Notes: generated from the letters alone by a model not told the origin. Counted from the first letter of the stretch, positions 7,997 to 15,918 are shown. The stretch: DNA of 41,974 nt from Clostridia bacterium (GCA_017632155.1 JAGBRZ010000066.1:1-41974), one strand, 5' to 3'. Program-made: numbers and translations.

Positions 7997-8027
7997 TTGC
8001 TTGTGACGCTGCGTAATATGCTATAAT
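7997..8027 (+). promoter_or_regulatory. MerR-type promoter with a 19-bp spacer and internal palindrome
   Basis: TTGCTT (7997-8002) and TATAAT (8022-8027) are separated by 19 bp, the over-long spacing that MerR-family activators correct by twisting DNA. Inside the spacer is the perfect palindrome ACGCTGCGT (8006-8014), a candidate binding site for the MerR protein encoded directly downstream. Confidence 0.6.
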
Positions 8028-8050
8028 TACGGCACAAGGAGGTGAATGCT

Positions 8051-8785
8051 ATGTCAAAATACACAACGGGAGAGATCGCAAAGCTTTGCGGCGTTTCCGT
8101 GCGGACGGTTCAGTATTACGATTCGCGCGGGATCCTGATCCCGAGTGAGCTTTCCGAGGGCGGCAGACGTCTTTATTCCGAGGACGATCTATCCAAGATG
8201 AAAACCATCTGCTTTCTCCGCGAGATGGGTCTGCCGATCAACACTATCGGCGAGCTCTTTGCTGAGGACGATCCCGAAAGCGTCATTTCGATCATTCTCG
8301 ATCAGCACGAGGCAGAGCTTAAAGCAGAAGCCGAATCTCTGCAAAAGAAGCTCGAAATGGTCGAGGAACTGCGCCGAGGTCTCAAAAAGACTTCTGACTT
8401 CTCTCTTGAATCTTTAGGTGATATAGCAATTCAAATGGAAAACAAAAAGAAACTTTACCGTATGCGTTGGACTATGATTATCATAGGCATCATTGCAGAG
8501 ATCGCAGAAATCGGCACATTTATGCTCGGTATCCTTGAAGGCATCTGGTGGCCCTTTATCGCCATCGGTCTGCCCATCGTAATTGCTATTGGAATTTGGA
8601 TGAGCATATTCTACTATAAGCGCGTGGAATATATCTGCCCCAAGTGCAATCACATCTTCAAGCCGAGCTTCAAGGAAATGTTCTGGGCAAATCACACACC
8701 CACGACCCGCAAGCTCTGCTGCCCCGAATGCGGACACAAGGGATTTTGCGTTGAGGTTTACGGACGAAAGGAAAGCGCAAAATGA
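8051..8785 (+). CDS. MerR-family regulator with membrane helices and a zinc ribbon
   Basis: A 244-residue protein; ATG 8051 is preferred over GTG 8042, which lies within AAGGAGGTGA. Residues 1-70 are a MerR winged helix-turn-helix (YTTGEIAKLCGVSVRTVQYYD, GRRLYSEDDL), followed by a Glu/Lys-rich coiled coil (~85-120). Instead of a small effector domain it has two hydrophobic helices (~140-190) and a C-terminal zinc-ribbon-like pair, CPKC (196-199) and CCPEC (223-227). It is therefore probably a membrane-tethered regulator with both ends cytoplasmic. Its stop overlaps the start of a CPBP protease by ATGA. It probably regulates its own promoter. The signal is unknown. Confidence 0.85.
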   Translation: MSKYTTGEIAKLCGVSVRTVQYYDSRGILIPSELSEGGRRLYSEDDLSKMKTICFLREMGLPINTIGELFAEDDPESVISIILDQHEAELKAEAESLQKKLEMVEELRRGLKKTSDFSLESLGDIAIQMENKKKLYRMRWTMIIIGIIAEIAEIGTFMLGILEGIWWPFIAIGLPIVIAIGIWMSIFYYKRVEYICPKCNHIFKPSFKEMFWANHTPTTRKLCCPECGHKGFCVEVYGRKESAK

Positions 8786-9534
8786 GCACGCTCAAAAAAT
8801 CGCTGCTCTTCTCTCTCTCGATTCTGCCGATCGCGATAGTTGCGATCATCTTTACCTGCCTTTATCAGTTCGAGATGTACCCGCCCGAAATTCTTGAGGA
8901 GGCGGTTGCACAAGTTGGAAGTATGGCGATCGTTTGGATAATCACGGTTATCCAAAACGTCGGACTGATTATGTTCTGCTGCATCTTCGGCTGCATTCTT
9001 GCCGAAAAGCTTGGGCTGTGGAAGCCGATCAAATTCGAAAAGCGCTCGCTTACCGTCACTTTGATCCTTTCCGTTATCGCGGGAATCATTTTCAGCCTCG
9101 ACCCGTGGACCTTCGGCAATCTGATCGACGGCATCAAGGAAAGCACCGCCGCGGGAATGACTGTCTATGGAATCATCGCTTCGATCCTCTACGGCGGAAT
9201 CATCGAGGAGATACTGATGCGGCTCTTCGTTATGTCGATGATAGCGTTCCTGATCTCCAAAATCTTTTATAAGAAATGCGAAGAGATCCCCGCCAAAGTA
9301 TTTGTCATCGCTAACATCGTCGCGGCACTTCTTTTTGCCGCAGGTCATCTGCCCGCAACTCTTGTGACGTTTGGCGAGCTTTCTCCGATGCTTCTCTTAC
9401 GTTGCTTCCTTTTCAACGGTGGATTCGGTATGCTTTTTGGTTGGCTTTACCGTAAGCACGGGCTTCACTACGCCATGATCAGCCACGCGACGGTGCACAT
9501 CGTCAGCAAAATTATTTGGTTTATATTCATTTAA
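8782..9534 (+). CDS. CPBP-family intramembrane metalloprotease
   Basis: A 250-residue polytopic membrane protein with the three CPBP (Abi/CAAX protease, PF02517) motifs: EEILMR (Glu142, Glu143, Arg147), FAAGH (His189) and ISHATVH (His235). Characterised relatives cleave prenylated or membrane substrates or protect against bacteriocins. The start overlaps the MerR stop by four bases, so the two are translationally coupled. This makes it a candidate for processing or sensing together with the membrane-bound regulator, which is inference. A hairpin terminator follows directly. Confidence 0.88.
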   Translation: MSTLKKSLLFSLSILPIAIVAIIFTCLYQFEMYPPEILEEAVAQVGSMAIVWIITVIQNVGLIMFCCIFGCILAEKLGLWKPIKFEKRSLTVTLILSVIAGIIFSLDPWTFGNLIDGIKESTAAGMTVYGIIASILYGGIIEEILMRLFVMSMIAFLISKIFYKKCEEIPAKVFVIANIVAALLFAAGHLPATLVTFGELSPMLLLRCFLFNGGFGMLFGWLYRKHGLHYAMISHATVHIVSKIIWFIFI

Positions 9535-9539
9535 ACACT

Positions 9540-9568
9540 AAATCACCGCAAAAATGCGGTGATTTTTT
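9540..9568 (+). terminator. Terminator of the MerR-CPBP operon
   Basis: AAATCACCGCA pairs with TGCGGTGATTT around AAAA, with six T. Confidence 0.9.
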
Positions 9569-9588
9569 ATATTTTTTTCAAAAACCCC

Positions 9589-9653
9589 TTGACAAATATA
9601 TCGAAGTGCGATATAATATAGGTACGATACATCGAAGTGCGATATATCGCAGT
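9589..9653 (+). promoter_or_regulatory. Promoter and PadR operators
   Basis: TTGACA (9589-9594) and TATAAT (9612-9617) have a 17-bp spacer. TATATCG-AAGTG-CGATATA (9597-9615) is an inverted repeat with perfect 7-bp arms that covers the spacer and part of the -10. The 16-base core ATCGAAGTGCGATATA recurs exactly at 9631-9646, 31 bases later (about three helical turns), and a further half site TATCGCAGTG follows at 9644-9653. The layout indicates cooperative repression by the downstream PadR protein. Confidence 0.8.
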
Positions 9654-9672
9654 GAAACACAAGGAGGAAGAA

Positions 9673-9990
9673 ATGGATCAGCATATAAAAAAGGTCTACG
9701 TTCCAATGACGGAAACAGCCTTTTACATCCTTCTCTGCCTGCGCGAACCGAACCACGGATACGGCATTGTTCAAACGGTCGAAAAACTGACCGAGGGTGC
9801 AATAAGGCTCGCTCCGGGAACGATGTACGGCAGCCTTTCCAAAATGGAAAAGGACGGTGTAATCCGCTTCATCCGCGAGGAGGACAAGCGAAAGATCTAC
9901 AACATCACGCCGCTCGGCGAGGAGGTCCTTGAGCTTGAGATCAAGCGAATCGAGCGTCTTTACAATATCGCGAAGGGAGAAACGAAATGA
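9673..9990 (+). CDS. PadR-family transcriptional regulator
   Basis: A 105-residue PadR protein; ATG 9673 follows AAGGAGGAAG at good spacing, whereas an ATG at 9637 lies inside the operator. It has the family winged-helix signature: AFYILLCLREPNHGYGI, then the recognition segment LAPGTMYGSLSKMEKDGVI and the wing REEDKRKIYNITPLGEEVL. PadR proteins of this size are usually repressors of a neighbouring membrane or transport operon and of themselves. The gene overlaps the DUF2812 gene by ATGA. The inducer is not evident. Confidence 0.9.
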   Translation: MDQHIKKVYVPMTETAFYILLCLREPNHGYGIVQTVEKLTEGAIRLAPGTMYGSLSKMEKDGVIRFIREEDKRKIYNITPLGEEVLELEIKRIERLYNIAKGETK

Positions 9991-10532
9991 AAAACTCAAA
10001 CTACTGCAAAAAGCTGTTCAGGTATTTCAGCATATTTGAATACGAAAAAGAAGAAAAATATCTCCGCGAAATGCACAAGGACGGCTGGAAATTCATAAAG
10101 GTCACGGGACTTGGCGTTTATCATTTCGAAAAATGCACGCCCGAGGACATCGTATATCAGCTTGACTATAATCAGGATGCGCAAAAAAATCCGGATGAAT
10201 ACCTTCAGATGTTCTCCGACTGCGGTTGGGAGTATCTTCAGAGCTACGCGGGATATTCCTATTTCCGCAAGCCCGCCGCAGAAATGTGCGAGGACGAGGG
10301 CATCTTCTGCGATGAGGAATCAAAACTTATGATGATGGAGCGCGTGCTCAAGGGCAGAATGACCCCCTTGCTCATTCTCTTCCTCTGCTGTCTTATGCCT
10401 CAATGTGTAATCCAAATAACTTTGGGCAACTATCCGGTCGCGGCGTTGCACGGCGCTCTGATGGGGGTATACCTTGCGGTATTCATCTTTTGCGCGAAAA
10501 AGTATATAAATATGAAGAACGGACGGAAATAA
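9987..10532 (+). CDS. DUF2812-type membrane protein
   Basis: A 181-residue protein resembling the DUF2812 family: the N-terminal half has repeated aromatic motifs (EKEEKYLREMHKDGWKF, YHFEK, YQLDYN, CGWEYLQSYAGYSYFRKP), and the C-terminal half has two hydrophobic segments (LLILFLCCLMPQCVI and AALHGALMGVYLAVFIF). Members are commonly encoded directly downstream of PadR regulators, as here. The function of the family is unknown. Translation is coupled to padR through the ATGA overlap. Confidence 0.8.
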   Translation: MKNSNYCKKLFRYFSIFEYEKEEKYLREMHKDGWKFIKVTGLGVYHFEKCTPEDIVYQLDYNQDAQKNPDEYLQMFSDCGWEYLQSYAGYSYFRKPAAEMCEDEGIFCDEESKLMMMERVLKGRMTPLLILFLCCLMPQCVIQITLGNYPVAALHGALMGVYLAVFIFCAKKYINMKNGRK

Positions 10533-10533
10533 T

Positions 10534-10854
10534 ATGGAACCTTCAACATTTGCTGCCTTACTTCCTATATGGATCCTGCTTTTAGTCATATTACCCGCAC
10601 AAAGACGCAGAAAAAGAACTATTTTAGCAAACAAAATACTTAATAAAGAATTGGAGAACAAAGAAATGTTTGAGCTTGCAAAGAGATTTATCGAAAAAGA
10701 ATGCATCATCTTCGCCTTCGACGGCAATCAGTTCAGCGGCGTGATCAAGGAAGTCACCGAGGGCGCGATCCTCATTGAAAAGCGCGGCGCGACCGAGGCG
10801 ATCAATTTGAACTTCGTTGTAAAGATCAAAGAGATTGTTAAATGTAAGAAATAA
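10534..10854 (+). CDS. Small protein with a C-terminal Sm-like beta region
   Basis: 106 residues if started at ATG 10534, immediately after the DUF2812 stop, giving an N-terminal membrane helix (ALLPIWILLLVILP) and a basic patch. An in-frame ATG at 10666 has a better ribosome site (GGAG) and would give a 62-residue soluble protein: MFELAKRFIEKECIIFAFDG, then SGVIKEVTEGAILIEK and LNFVVKIKEI. That part resembles a short family of unknown function (perhaps DUF6897) with a small beta-barrel look. Two products from one gene are possible. A terminator follows. Confidence 0.6.
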   Translation: MEPSTFAALLPIWILLLVILPAQRRRKRTILANKILNKELENKEMFELAKRFIEKECIIFAFDGNQFSGVIKEVTEGAILIEKRGATEAINLNFVVKIKEIVKCKK

Positions 10855-10859
10855 ATCTG

Positions 10860-10885
10860 AAAGCACCGATTTTTCGGTGCTTTTA
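10860..10885 (+). terminator. Terminator of the PadR-DUF2812 operon
   Basis: AAAGCACCGA pairs with TCGGTGCTTT around TTTT. The same hairpin sequence recurs at 11556-11586 after the next gene. Confidence 0.85.
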
Positions 10886-10947
10886 AATTATAATTTAATA
10901 TAAACAGCAAAACAAAATAATTGCAAGATAATATAGCATCCCCCCTC

Positions 10948-10976
10948 TTGACATTCATTTCCGGGTGTAGTATAAT
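10948..10976 (+). promoter_or_regulatory. Promoter of the small lipoprotein gene
   Basis: TTGACA (10948-10953), a 17-bp spacer and TATAAT (10971-10976): both hexamers match the consensus perfectly. Confidence 0.85.
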
Positions 10977-11029
10977 ATATTCACAATAAAATGTACTGTA
11001 ACTTCAATAAAAAACAAGGAGAAAACGAT

Positions 11030-11539
11030 ATGAAAAAACTTATCGCACTTTTATTGGCTGTACTTATGGTCTTCTCTTTTGCCGCTTGCGACAAGAAAGA
11101 AGACTCTTCCGGAGATGACAAGGTGGAACGCAAAGGATCTGCAGAACGCTTTGGATTCTTTATGCTGGACACAACTATAGCAAAAATCGATTCACTCGGC
11201 AAGACCGAAGAAAACAAAAGATTAGTTGAATTATATGTCAACAAGTCAAACTATTACGTTTCTGTCAGTGTTTATACTTGGTCCAATCCCGAAAGTATGT
11301 ACGATACTTGCGAAACCTATTATTTTTATAACAGCGATAGCGGTTACAATCAAGAGATATCTCTTGCGCAAAGTGATGGAAAAACCATTGCAGAAAAGAA
11401 CTTTGATGAATTGTGGCTCAAATACGAATCCACCGGAGAGATCGATAGCCAAAACCGCGGTGTCGAATGGGGAAACTTAACATATAGTGATGTTTACAAA
11501 GCAGTCAGTTCCTCCTCGTTTTTTGAAATTGTAGAATAA
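11030..11539 (+). CDS. Small lipoprotein of unknown function
   Basis: A 169-residue protein started at ATG 11030 with AAGGAG upstream. It has a signal peptide (KKLIALLLAVLMVFSFAAC, Cys ~20 as the likely lipidation site), a short charged linker (DKKEDSSGDDK), and ~135 residues with many Tyr and Ser and no motif I recognise. It is a single-gene unit with its own consensus promoter and terminator between two PadR cassettes. It may be a cell-surface protein; nothing more specific can be supported. Confidence 0.75.
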   Translation: MKKLIALLLAVLMVFSFAACDKKEDSSGDDKVERKGSAERFGFFMLDTTIAKIDSLGKTEENKRLVELYVNKSNYYVSVSVYTWSNPESMYDTCETYYFYNSDSGYNQEISLAQSDGKTIAEKNFDELWLKYESTGEIDSQNRGVEWGNLTYSDVYKAVSSSSFFEIVE

Positions 11540-11555
11540 CAACTCAATAATCAAT

Positions 11556-11586
11556 GAAAAGCACCGATTTTTCGGTGCTTTTTTCA
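11556..11586 (+). terminator. Terminator after the small lipoprotein
   Basis: AAAGCACCGA and TCGGTGCTTT around TTTT with a longer T tail; the same hairpin as at 10860-10885. Confidence 0.9.
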
Positions 11587-11595
11587 TCAAACCTA

Positions 11596-11640
11596 TTGAC
11601 AATCCCTCTCCGTTATGATATGCTATGCATAACATAGTAT
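11596..11640 (+). promoter_or_regulatory. Promoter and operator of the second PadR operon
   Basis: TTGACA at 11596-11601 and a possible -10 TATGCT at 11619-11624 are 17 bp apart. CTATG-CATAA-CATAG (11623-11637) is an inverted repeat with a five-base centre, extended by matching AT at both outer ends, overlapping the -10 and start region. This is the expected geometry of a PadR operator. Confidence 0.7.
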
Positions 11641-11660
11641 TATGTCAAAGGAGGTATCAG

Positions 11661-11981
11661 ATGGATATTCAAATGAAGCGCGGGCTTCTTGACGTTTGCG
11701 TGCTTGCGGCGATCAAGGAAGAGGATTCCTACGGTTATCAGATCATCAAGGACATAAAGCCGTTCATTGAGATCTCCGAGTCGACCCTCTATCCCATCCT
11801 CCGCCGGCTCGAAGCGGCGGAATTGCTCACCGTCCGCACCGCCGAGCATAACGGCAGACTCCGCAAATATTATCATATAACAAACGCGGGGCTCGGGCGC
11901 ATCGAGGATTTCAAAAACGAATGGAAAGAGATCATGTCTATATACAAATTTGTGACGAAGGGGGATACCGAAAATGAATAA
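11661..11981 (+). CDS. PadR-family transcriptional regulator
   Basis: A 106-residue PadR protein with ATG 11661 behind AAAGGAGG. The winged helix reads LLDVCVLAAIKEEDSYGYQI, SESTLYPILRRLEAAELLTV and the wing NGRLRKYYHITNAG. It differs clearly from the other PadR in the window and has a different operator sequence, so the two should not cross-regulate. It is the first gene of the classic PadR-DUF1700-DUF4097 cassette and overlaps the next gene by eight bases. Confidence 0.92.
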   Translation: MDIQMKRGLLDVCVLAAIKEEDSYGYQIIKDIKPFIEISESTLYPILRRLEAAELLTVRTAEHNGRLRKYYHITNAGLGRIEDFKNEWKEIMSIYKFVTKGDTENE

Positions 11982-12567
11982 GGAACAGTTTTTGATCGAG
12001 CTTGCTTCCGCGCTTGCGGGTCTGCCCGAGGAAGATATTGAAAAAAGCTTGGAATTTTACTCCGAAATGATCGACGACAGAATTGAGGAAGGACTCACCG
12101 AGGAGGAATCCGTCGCAGAGATTGGAAGCATTGATGAGATCCGCGCGCAGATCATCAAGGACACGCCGCTTCCGAAAATAATAAAAGAAAAGGTTAAGCC
12201 GAAACGATCCTTCCGCGGGTGGGAGATCGCCGTGATGATCATCGGTTTTCCGCTTTGGTTCCCGCTTCTTATCGCGGCGGCAGCTGTCATATTTTCGGTA
12301 TACGTGACACTTTGGTCACTCATCATCGTGCTTTTTGCCGTTGAAGCCTGCTTCGTTGCGTGCGCATTTGCGGGGATCGTAGCGACACCGTTATTCTTCG
12401 TAATGGGCAACACGCCTTCCGCACTCTTCCTGCTCGGCGGCGGTTTGTTCTTTGCGGGACTTTCGGTGCTTTGGATATTTGTTTGCAAGTGGGGAGTCCG
12501 CGGCATTATTTGGCTGACTCGCGTATTTTTCAAGTCGCTATTTATAGGAAAGGAGAAAAAACAATGA
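11974..12567 (+). CDS. DUF1700 (HAAS-domain) membrane protein
   Basis: A 197-residue protein. Residues 1-70 are a helical HAAS/DUF1700 region (FLIELASALAGLPEEDIEKS, YSEMIDDRIEEGLTEEESVA), followed by a basic linker and four likely membrane helices between ~80 and 180. In other Firmicutes this family is encoded between a PadR repressor and a DUF4097 protein and is linked to envelope stress; the molecular function is not known. It overlaps both neighbours, so the three genes are translationally coupled. Confidence 0.85.
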   Translation: MNKEQFLIELASALAGLPEEDIEKSLEFYSEMIDDRIEEGLTEEESVAEIGSIDEIRAQIIKDTPLPKIIKEKVKPKRSFRGWEIAVMIIGFPLWFPLLIAAAAVIFSVYVTLWSLIIVLFAVEACFVACAFAGIVATPLFFVMGNTPSALFLLGGGLFFAGLSVLWIFVCKWGVRGIIWLTRVFFKSLFIGKEKKQ

Positions 12568-13580
12568 AAAAAGACATTGTTGCCGTCCTGGTTGCCGTTC
12601 TTCTTCTCATTGCGGGCATCGCAATAACGGGCGCGGCGTTTATTATGACGGATTTCAGTCTTGAGGGTTTTGCGACCGAATCTTTTGAAGAATCCACCTA
12701 CACCATCGAAGGTGATTTCAACCACGTGCTCATAGCTACGCAAGAGCACGATCTGACCATTCTCCCATCCGAAAACGGCGAATGTAAGATCGTTTGCGAT
12801 GAGAGCAAAGCGCAAACGATCGAATATGCGATTGATTCCGACGTGCTCGTTATCAAGATCGTTGACAACAGAAAGTGGTTTGATCACATCGGGATCTTCA
12901 GCGGAGAGGTAAGCTTGACTCTTTATCTCCCCGAAAGCCACTACACTTCCCTGACAGCGGCAACCGACACGGGTGACATTACCGTTTCCGAGAAACTCTC
13001 GTTCACGGGATCGTCGGTCGCGACCTCCACGGGTGATATAAAATTCCTTGCCAAGATCAATGGAGAGCTCGGTATTGCCTCCTCCACGGGAGATATCACC
13101 GTTTTGGATCAAGTGCTCACCTCCCTTGAAGCAAGCGTCTCGACGGGTGAAATATTTATCGAAAATGTCAAAGCCTCGGGCGACATAACACTTGAGAGCA
13201 GTGCGGGACGAACCGAGCTCCACTCCGTTGAGGCGGGAGAAATCACATCGAAGGGATCAACCGGAGATATTTTGCTCAAAAACGTATACGTTGAAAAAGA
13301 TATAATTATCAAGCGCAGTACGGGGGATGTAACCCTGACGAGCACTCTCGCGGGCGCGTTTGAGATCGAAACCTCGACGGGTGACGTAAAGCTTAACCTT
13401 TCGGATGCTGAAGAGATCGATATCGACACCGACACGGGAAGGGTTGAAGGCACTCTGCTGACAGAAAAGATTTTCATAACCGAATCGAGCTCCGGAAGCA
13501 TCAAAGTGCCGCACACTACCTCGGGAGGAACCTGCAAGATCAGAACTTCCACGGGTAATATTATAATTACCATCGAATAA
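12564..13580 (+). CDS. DUF4097-type repetitive beta-helix surface protein
   Basis: A 338-residue protein with an N-terminal membrane anchor (IVAVLVAVLLLIAGIAITGAA) and a long extracytoplasmic region made of repeated STGDI-like units every ~20 residues (TDTGDITV, TSTGDIKF, SSTGDITV, GSTGDILL, RSTGDVTL, TSTGDVKL, TSTGNIII), the pattern of the DUF4097 (adhesin-like) beta solenoid. ATG 12564 is chosen for the AAAGGAG site and the ATGA overlap with the DUF1700 stop. It probably forms an envelope-associated complex with the DUF1700 protein. Confidence 0.85.
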   Translation: MKKDIVAVLVAVLLLIAGIAITGAAFIMTDFSLEGFATESFEESTYTIEGDFNHVLIATQEHDLTILPSENGECKIVCDESKAQTIEYAIDSDVLVIKIVDNRKWFDHIGIFSGEVSLTLYLPESHYTSLTAATDTGDITVSEKLSFTGSSVATSTGDIKFLAKINGELGIASSTGDITVLDQVLTSLEASVSTGEIFIENVKASGDITLESSAGRTELHSVEAGEITSKGSTGDILLKNVYVEKDIIIKRSTGDVTLTSTLAGAFEIETSTGDVKLNLSDAEEIDIDTDTGRVEGTLLTEKIFITESSSGSIKVPHTTSGGTCKIRTSTGNIIITIE

Positions 13581-13589
13581 GGAGTTAAA

Positions 13590-14948
13590 ATGGGATATAT
13601 CAGAGAACCCGCAAGGGATATAAAGGTTATAAATGATGTTGATATCGTCGTCCTCGGCGGAAGCTGCACGGGCGTTTTTGCGGCTGTTCGCGCGGCGCGT
13701 CTCGGCGCGAAGGTCGCCATAGTCGAATCGGCAGGTGCTTTCGGTGGCACTGCAACGAACAGCTTCGTGTGCATCTGGCATTCGCTGACTGATGATACGT
13801 ATGAAAGGCAGATCATTGCAGGACTTACCGAGGAAATGCTTGAGCGCCTGAAAGCCGTTCCGAACGGTCTGCGAATCCGTCCTCCGAAGGAGAACAAATG
13901 GCGCGCGCCGTATTACAGCACCTATATCCTCAACACCGAGGAAATGAAGATCGAGCTTGACCGTATGATACTTGAATCGGGCATCACACCCTATCTTCAC
14001 ACGCGCTACTCCGCGCCATACGTCGAAGATGGTGAGCTGAAAGCTGTCATAATCGAAAACAGATCGGGACGCTTTGCCATCCGTGCGAAATTTTTCATAG
14101 ATGCGACTGCCGACGGATTTCTTGGGGCAGACATGGGAATGGAAGTATATTATCACGGTGATTTTCAGCCCGCGACAACCGGTGCGCGCATTGCCGGATG
14201 GGAAAAGCTGACAAAGCCGAACAACATCCTCCGAAGCGATGAAAACCGACTTCGCATCGGAGGCAGAGCGGGTTGGGAGATCAACACCCCGGGCACTAAA
14301 AATGTGTCTAACTGGTGCAAGGCGCAATTTGTCGGTGATTGCTCGGACGCCGATATCCTCACACGCGCCGAGATCGAAGGCAGACGTCAGGTGCGTGAGA
14401 TGATGAATATTCTGCGCGAAAGCGATCCTTGCGGAAACGAGCTTTCGCTCGTCGGTCTCTCGGCAATGACCGGCATTCGTGAAACGCGTCAGCTCCGTTG
14501 CTCATATCAGATCAAGGGAGAGGATATATATTACGGAAAAGCTTTTGACGATGCGATAGGCTACTGCGCATATCCCGTTGACGTCCATATTCCGCAAATG
14601 CCGACGACCTTCCGCTATCTTGACGGCTTCGAGCGGCACAGCACACCGTCGGGTGAGATCGAAGAGGTGCGTTGGCGAGAGGACGCGGGCGAATATCCGC
14701 ATTATTGGCAGATACCCTACCGCGCTATACTGCCCGAAAGCATTCCGAATCTGCTCGTCTGCGGACGGTGCATAGATTCGGACAAGGACGCACACGGTGC
14801 ACTCCGCGTTATGATCTCGCTCAATCAAACGGGCGAAGCGGCGGGAGTTGCCTGCTATGAAGCACTCTCATCGGGCAAAAGTGTGCAGACGATCGATTTT
14901 GCGGCTTTCCAAAACAAGATGAAAAATGGCGGATCAATAATTTTATAA
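13590..14948 (+). CDS. FAD-dependent oxidoreductase (FAD_oxidored type)
   Basis: A 452-residue flavoprotein. The N-terminal dinucleotide-binding fold reads VDIVVLGGSCTGVFAAVRAA with the downstream acidic residue in VAIVESAGAFGGTAT; the third Gly position of the usual GxGxxG is Cys-Thr-Gly here. A C-terminal FAD segment is visible as NLLVCGRCIDSD with LNQTGEAAGVACY. The family (PF12831) includes thiazole-biosynthesis-like and uncharacterised enzymes, so the substrate is unknown. The start is ATG 13590 with AAGGAG, nine bases after the DUF4097 stop, so it may be in the same transcript. No N-terminal signal is present. Confidence 0.8.
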   Translation: MGYIREPARDIKVINDVDIVVLGGSCTGVFAAVRAARLGAKVAIVESAGAFGGTATNSFVCIWHSLTDDTYERQIIAGLTEEMLERLKAVPNGLRIRPPKENKWRAPYYSTYILNTEEMKIELDRMILESGITPYLHTRYSAPYVEDGELKAVIIENRSGRFAIRAKFFIDATADGFLGADMGMEVYYHGDFQPATTGARIAGWEKLTKPNNILRSDENRLRIGGRAGWEINTPGTKNVSNWCKAQFVGDCSDADILTRAEIEGRRQVREMMNILRESDPCGNELSLVGLSAMTGIRETRQLRCSYQIKGEDIYYGKAFDDAIGYCAYPVDVHIPQMPTTFRYLDGFERHSTPSGEIEEVRWREDAGEYPHYWQIPYRAILPESIPNLLVCGRCIDSDKDAHGALRVMISLNQTGEAAGVACYEALSSGKSVQTIDFAAFQNKMKNGGSIIL

Positions 14949-14950
14949 TT

Positions 14951-14978
14951 AAAAACGGCATCTTATTGCCGTTTTTTC
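14951..14978 (+). terminator. Terminator after the FAD oxidoreductase
   Basis: AAAACGGCA pairs with TGCCGTTTT around a short loop, with six T. Confidence 0.85.
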
Positions 14979-14980
14979 TA

Positions 14981-15009
14981 TTGATTTAATACAATTAATG
15001 TGATATAAT
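14981..15009 (+). promoter_or_regulatory. Promoter of the met operon
   Basis: TTGATT (14981-14986), 17 bp, TATAAT (15004-15009) with an upstream TG. The transcript would start ~28 bases before metF, leaving no room for a SAM or cobalamin riboswitch. Confidence 0.8.
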
Positions 15010-15042
15010 TATTATATATTTCCAAAAATCGGGTACATAGAA

Positions 15043-15918
15043 ATGAAACTTACCGAACTTTTCAAAAATGACAAGCTATCCCTCTCCTTCGAGGTCTTTC
15101 CCCCAAAAACCGACACGGCTTTTGAAAGCGTCAAACACGCGACCGAAGAAATTGCCAAGCTCCGTCCTTCCTTTATGAGCGTCACCTACGGCGCGGGCGG
15201 TGGCACGAGCAAATATACCCTCAATATTGCAAAGAATATCAAGGCAAATTACGGCGTGCCAACTCTGGCGCACCTGACTTGCGTTTCCTCGACGCGCGAA
15301 ACCGTTCGCGAGCGCATTGAGGATATGAAGTCTGCAGGTATTGAAAACGTTATGGCTTTGCGCGGCGATATCCCCGCGGGACTTGAAAACGCTGACCGAT
15401 CGCATTGGGACTACAAGCACGCGGTAGAGCTCGTCCGTGAGCTGAAGGAATCGGGTGCCGATTTCTGCATCGGCGGCGCTTGCTATCCCGAAATACATCC
15501 CGAAAGTGCAAATCAAAAGGAAGATATTAAGTATCTCAAGGAAAAAGTAGAGGCGGGATGCGAGTTTTTGACCACGCAGATGTTCTTCGACAACAATCTG
15601 CTATATAATTTCCTCTATAAGATCCGCGAAGCCGGCATCACCGTTCCAATCATCCCCGGAATTATGCCGATAACAAACGGCAACCAGGTCGATCGCGCTA
15701 TCAAGCTCTCGGGCTCCTTTATGCCGCAAAGATTCAAGTCCCTCGTCGATAAATTCGGCACCACTCCCGCGGCAATGAAGCAGGCGGGAATCGCATACGC
15801 AACCGACCAGATCATCGACCTTTTTGCCAACGGAATCACAAACGTTCACGTTTATTCAATGAACAAGCCCGACGTTGCCGAGGCGATCCTTCGCAATCTC
15901 TCCGACATTCTCGGATGA
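15043..15918 (+). CDS. metF: Methylenetetrahydrofolate reductase
   Basis: A 291-residue MetF that reduces 5,10-methylene- to 5-methyl-tetrahydrofolate with FAD, supplying the methyl group for methionine synthase. Family motifs are in order: SFEVFPPKT at the N-terminus with the catalytic Glu, SVTYGAGGG, HLTCVSSTR, ALRGDIP, and FLTTQMFFDN. The length matches bacterial MetF. The ribosome site before ATG 15043 is weak (GGGTACATAG). The gene overlaps the activation-domain gene, and metH follows, so the operon makes methyl-THF and uses it. No MetV-like partner is seen. Confidence 0.95.
   Translation: MKLTELFKNDKLSLSFEVFPPKTDTAFESVKHATEEIAKLRPSFMSVTYGAGGGTSKYTLNIAKNIKANYGVPTLAHLTCVSSTRETVRERIEDMKSAGIENVMALRGDIPAGLENADRSHWDYKHAVELVRELKESGADFCIGGACYPEIHPESANQKEDIKYLKEKVEAGCEFLTTQMFFDNNLLYNFLYKIREAGITVPIIPGIMPITNGNQVDRAIKLSGSFMPQRFKSLVDKFGTTPAAMKQAGIAYATDQIIDLFANGITNVHVYSMNKPDVAEAILRNLSDILG

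Noticed and set aside
14981..15043. SAM or cobalamin riboswitch before metF
   Set aside because: The promoter ends ~28 bases from the start codon and no conserved riboswitch core is present.
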